Below, piece by piece: positions 62,014 to 64,000 of a stretch of 64,000 nt of DNA. The first letter of the stretch is position 1. Each line of letters begins with the position of its first letter. Source of the stretch: Tenacibaculum sp. L6. Its GTDB lineage: Bacteria; Bacteroidota; Bacteroidia; Flavobacteriales; Flavobacteriaceae. The notes under the pieces were generated by a model, which ran no database searches, was not told where the DNA came from, and worked only from the letters and a program-made list of their open reading frames with translations. Location of the stretch: NCBI RefSeq assembly GCF_028823685.1, contig NZ_JAPEHZ010000002.1, forward strand, positions 1 through 64,000, given 5' to 3'. The position numbers and the translations under genes were made by a program.

Positions 62014-64000
62014 ATGAGACCGATGTCTTTTCGTAAAAAAGTGAAGATAGTAACTTTTTTACTCGTAGTATTCACAACATTAACAACAAGCGCACAAACG
62101 TTTATTTTATCTGGTAAAGTAGTTGATGGAAATCAAGAACCTTTAGTGGGTGCAACCGTTGCTGTTAGAAATCAAACCAAAGGAACTTCTACCGATTTTG
62201 AAGGTAAATTCAAATTAAACTTACCAAAAGGAACACATGTTATTGAGGTTTCTTATGTGGGGTTTAAAAGCCTTTCACAAGAAGTTAAACTTACCAACAA
62301 CCAACAAATTACCTTTCAATTAATTTCTATCGAAACAGTGTTAGATGAAGTGCTGGTTTCTGCTGTTCGTGTAAAAGCAGATGCGCCTGTAACACACTCT
62401 AACCTTAGCAAACAAGAAATAGAAAAACGTAATTTAGGACAGGATATTCCTGTATTATTAAACTATTTACCTTCGGTAACATCCTCATCAGATGCGGGTG
62501 CTGGTATTGGATACACCTATATTCGTGTACGTGGTTCGGATGCTTCTCGTGTAAATGTTACCATTAACGGAATTCCGTATAACGATGCTGAGAGTCAAGG
62601 AACTTTTTGGGTTAATATGGGAGATTTTGCTTCTTCTACCCAAAGTTTACAATTACAACGTGGTGTAGGAACTTCTACGAACGGTTCTGGAGCCTTTGGA
62701 GCTAGTTTAAACATCTTAACCGATGCTGTTTCAGAGGAAGCTGGTGGAGAAATTTCAAACGCTTTTGGTTCATACGGAACAAGAAAACACACCGTAAAAT
62801 TTACTACTGGAAAATTAAACGATCATTTTGAGTTTGCAGGACGTTTATCTAACATTTACTCTGATGGATACGTTGATAGAGCTTTTACCGATTTAAAATC
62901 GTATTTCTTACAAGGTAGTTATACTGATGACAATACGTTGATTAAAGCCTTAGCTTTTGGAGGAAAAGAAAGAACGTACCAAGCTTGGTATGGCTTAAGT
63001 GCTGAGGAGTTACAAGAAAATCGTCGCCAGAACCCGTATACCTACGATAATGAAACCGATAATTATTGGCAAGATCATTACCAATTACATTGGAATGAGA
63101 AACTCTCTGATAACTGGTCTACCAATATTGGTTTAAATTATACCAAAGGAGAAGGGTATTTTGAGCAATTTAAAGAAGACAGTGCTGTATCAAAATATGA
63201 TGGTATTGTAGAAGCGACAGGAACTGACTGGTATGGTTCTCCGGCTACAGATTTAATTGTTCGTCGTTGGTTAGACAATGACTTTTATGTGGCTAATGCT
63301 AACGTAACTTATAAAACTGAAAAGTTCGAGTTAATATCTGGTGCTTCTTATAGTAATTATACAGGAGATCATTTTGGAGAAGTTATTTGGGCTAAAGAAT
63401 TTGCTGATGGAGCTAGTATTAGAGATCATTATTATTTTAGTGATGCTAAAAAAGATGATTTTAGTGTTTTTTCTAAGGCTACTTTTAATGTTTTTGATAA
63501 CCTAAAAGCTTTTGTTGATCTACAAGGTAGATTTATTGATTATCAAACTAACGGATTAACTTCAGATAGAAACCCTTTAAATGTTGATACTTCGTTTAGC
63601 TTCTTTAATCCTAAGCTAGGGGTTACTTACACCATCAATAAAGAAAACAGTATTTATGCATCGTATGCGCGTGCGAACAGAGAACCGAACCGTGATGATT
63701 TTCAAAACGGTATCAACGTACAACATGAAACCTTAGATGATTTTGAACTTGGATGGCGTTTACACAATAAAACAGTTCAATTGAATACTAATATCTACTA
63801 TATGTCTTACGACAATCAACTAATTCAAACAGGTGGATTAAATGATGTAGGAGAATATTTACGTGAAAACGTTAAAGATAGCTATCGTTTAGGAGTAGAA
63901 ATTGATGCTAATATTAACGTTTCAGACAAGTTTAGCATTAACCAAAACCTTACGGTAAGTAGTAATAAAATCAACAATTTCATGTTAGATCGTGATGGTG
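62014..64000 (+). CDS. TonB-dependent receptor, putative thiamine uptake (3' end outside the window)
   Basis: At least 662 residues are coded before the window ends, with no stop. A signal peptide ends near TTSAQT and a carboxypeptidase-regulatory-like domain follows (SGKVVDGNQEPLVGATVAVR, with a YVGFKSL motif). The plug domain contains DEVLVSAVR near the TonB box and YIRVRGSDASRVNVTINGIP, and a strand-rich barrel follows. Control by the upstream TPP riboswitch indicates thiamine or a precursor as ligand. The ATG at 62014 or the in-frame ATG at 62023 could be the start. Confidence 0.93.
   Translation, partial: MRPMSFRKKVKIVTFLLVVFTTLTTSAQTFILSGKVVDGNQEPLVGATVAVRNQTKGTSTDFEGKFKLNLPKGTHVIEVSYVGFKSLSQEVKLTNNQQITFQLISIETVLDEVLVSAVRVKADAPVTHSNLSKQEIEKRNLGQDIPVLLNYLPSVTSSSDAGAGIGYTYIRVRGSDASRVNVTINGIPYNDAESQGTFWVNMGDFASSTQSLQLQRGVGTSTNGSGAFGASLNILTDAVSEEAGGEISNAFGSYGTRKHTVKFTTGKLNDHFEFAGRLSNIYSDGYVDRAFTDLKSYFLQGSYTDDNTLIKALAFGGKERTYQAWYGLSAEELQENRRQNPYTYDNETDNYWQDHYQLHWNEKLSDNWSTNIGLNYTKGEGYFEQFKEDSAVSKYDGIVEATGTDWYGSPATDLIVRRWLDNDFYVANANVTYKTEKFELISGASYSNYTGDHFGEVIWAKEFADGASIRDHYYFSDAKKDDFSVFSKATFNVFDNLKAFVDLQGRFIDYQTNGLTSDRNPLNVDTSFSFFNPKLGVTYTINKENSIYASYARANREPNRDDFQNGINVQHETLDDFELGWRLHNKTVQLNTNIYYMSYDNQLIQTGGLNDVGEYLRENVKDSYRLGVEIDANINVSDKFSINQNLTVSSNKINNFMLDRDG

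Noticed and set aside
62595-62792. Minus-strand open frame inside the TonB receptor gene
   Set aside because: It lies antisense to a continuous, clearly homologous receptor reading frame and has no features of its own.

Overview
This window comes from a low-GC member of the Bacteroidota, most likely family Flavobacteriaceae and plausibly Tenacibaculum or a close relative. The evidence is the gliding-motility ABC ATPase GldA, TonB-dependent and porin-type outer-membrane proteins, DUF2490, DUF4407, DUF5686 and DUF3857 proteins, promoters of the Bacteroidota form TTG-N17-23-TAnnTTTG, and scarce Shine-Dalgarno sequences. It is mostly housekeeping chromosome. I see no prophage, insertion sequence, CRISPR array or defence island.

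Left part (1-13 kb): the 5' part of a tRNA-Leu; an M20 dipeptidase; an envelope gene pair; a BlaI/MecI-type repressor with an M56 (BlaR1-like) sensor peptidase, whose promoter carries tandem operators; a DUF4407 membrane protein; and three consecutive secreted DUF3857/transglutaminase-like proteins. Only the first of these three keeps the Cys-His pair.

Middle (13-36 kb): a divergent Lrp regulator facing a methionine gamma-lyase-like enzyme and an NhaC-superfamily transporter, which may form a methionine uptake and breakdown module. Then come a putative porin, RNase HII, a 37-kDa nucleoid-associated protein, a PhnA protein, rpsP-rimM behind a structured leader, a cold-shock protein, a DnaE polymerase with an N-terminal proofreading exonuclease, gldA, the thyA/folA nucleotide cluster, a nucleoside transporter with an added periplasmic domain, a bifunctional-nuclease protein and the etfBA pair.

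Right-middle (36-57 kb): pyruvate dehydrogenase E1 beta, a DUF5686 outer-membrane protein, a soluble pyrophosphatase next to a membrane pyrophosphatase, pabB, a lipoprotein with a lipase-like hydrolase, tilS, a DsbD-type reductase, DUF4126, a YifB/ComM ATPase, a TlpA-like lipoprotein, ferritin, ahcY, a phosphopantetheinyl transferase, and a three-gene vitamin-salvage operon (thiamine-binding protein, PnuC, NadR-like kinase).

Right end (57-64 kb): arfB, then an acyl-CoA carboxylase operon (biotin carrier, biotin carboxylase, carboxyltransferase) in which the biotin carboxylase gene has a one-base frameshift and a composite intergenic repeat lies between two of the genes. A TPP riboswitch with a terminator follows, leading into a TonB-dependent receptor that runs off the window. 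The most interesting items are the frameshifted biotin carboxylase, the TPP-riboswitch receptor near a thiamine-binding/PnuC/NadR operon, the BlaI operators laid over a promoter, the degenerate transglutaminase trio, and two families of intergenic inverted-repeat elements.
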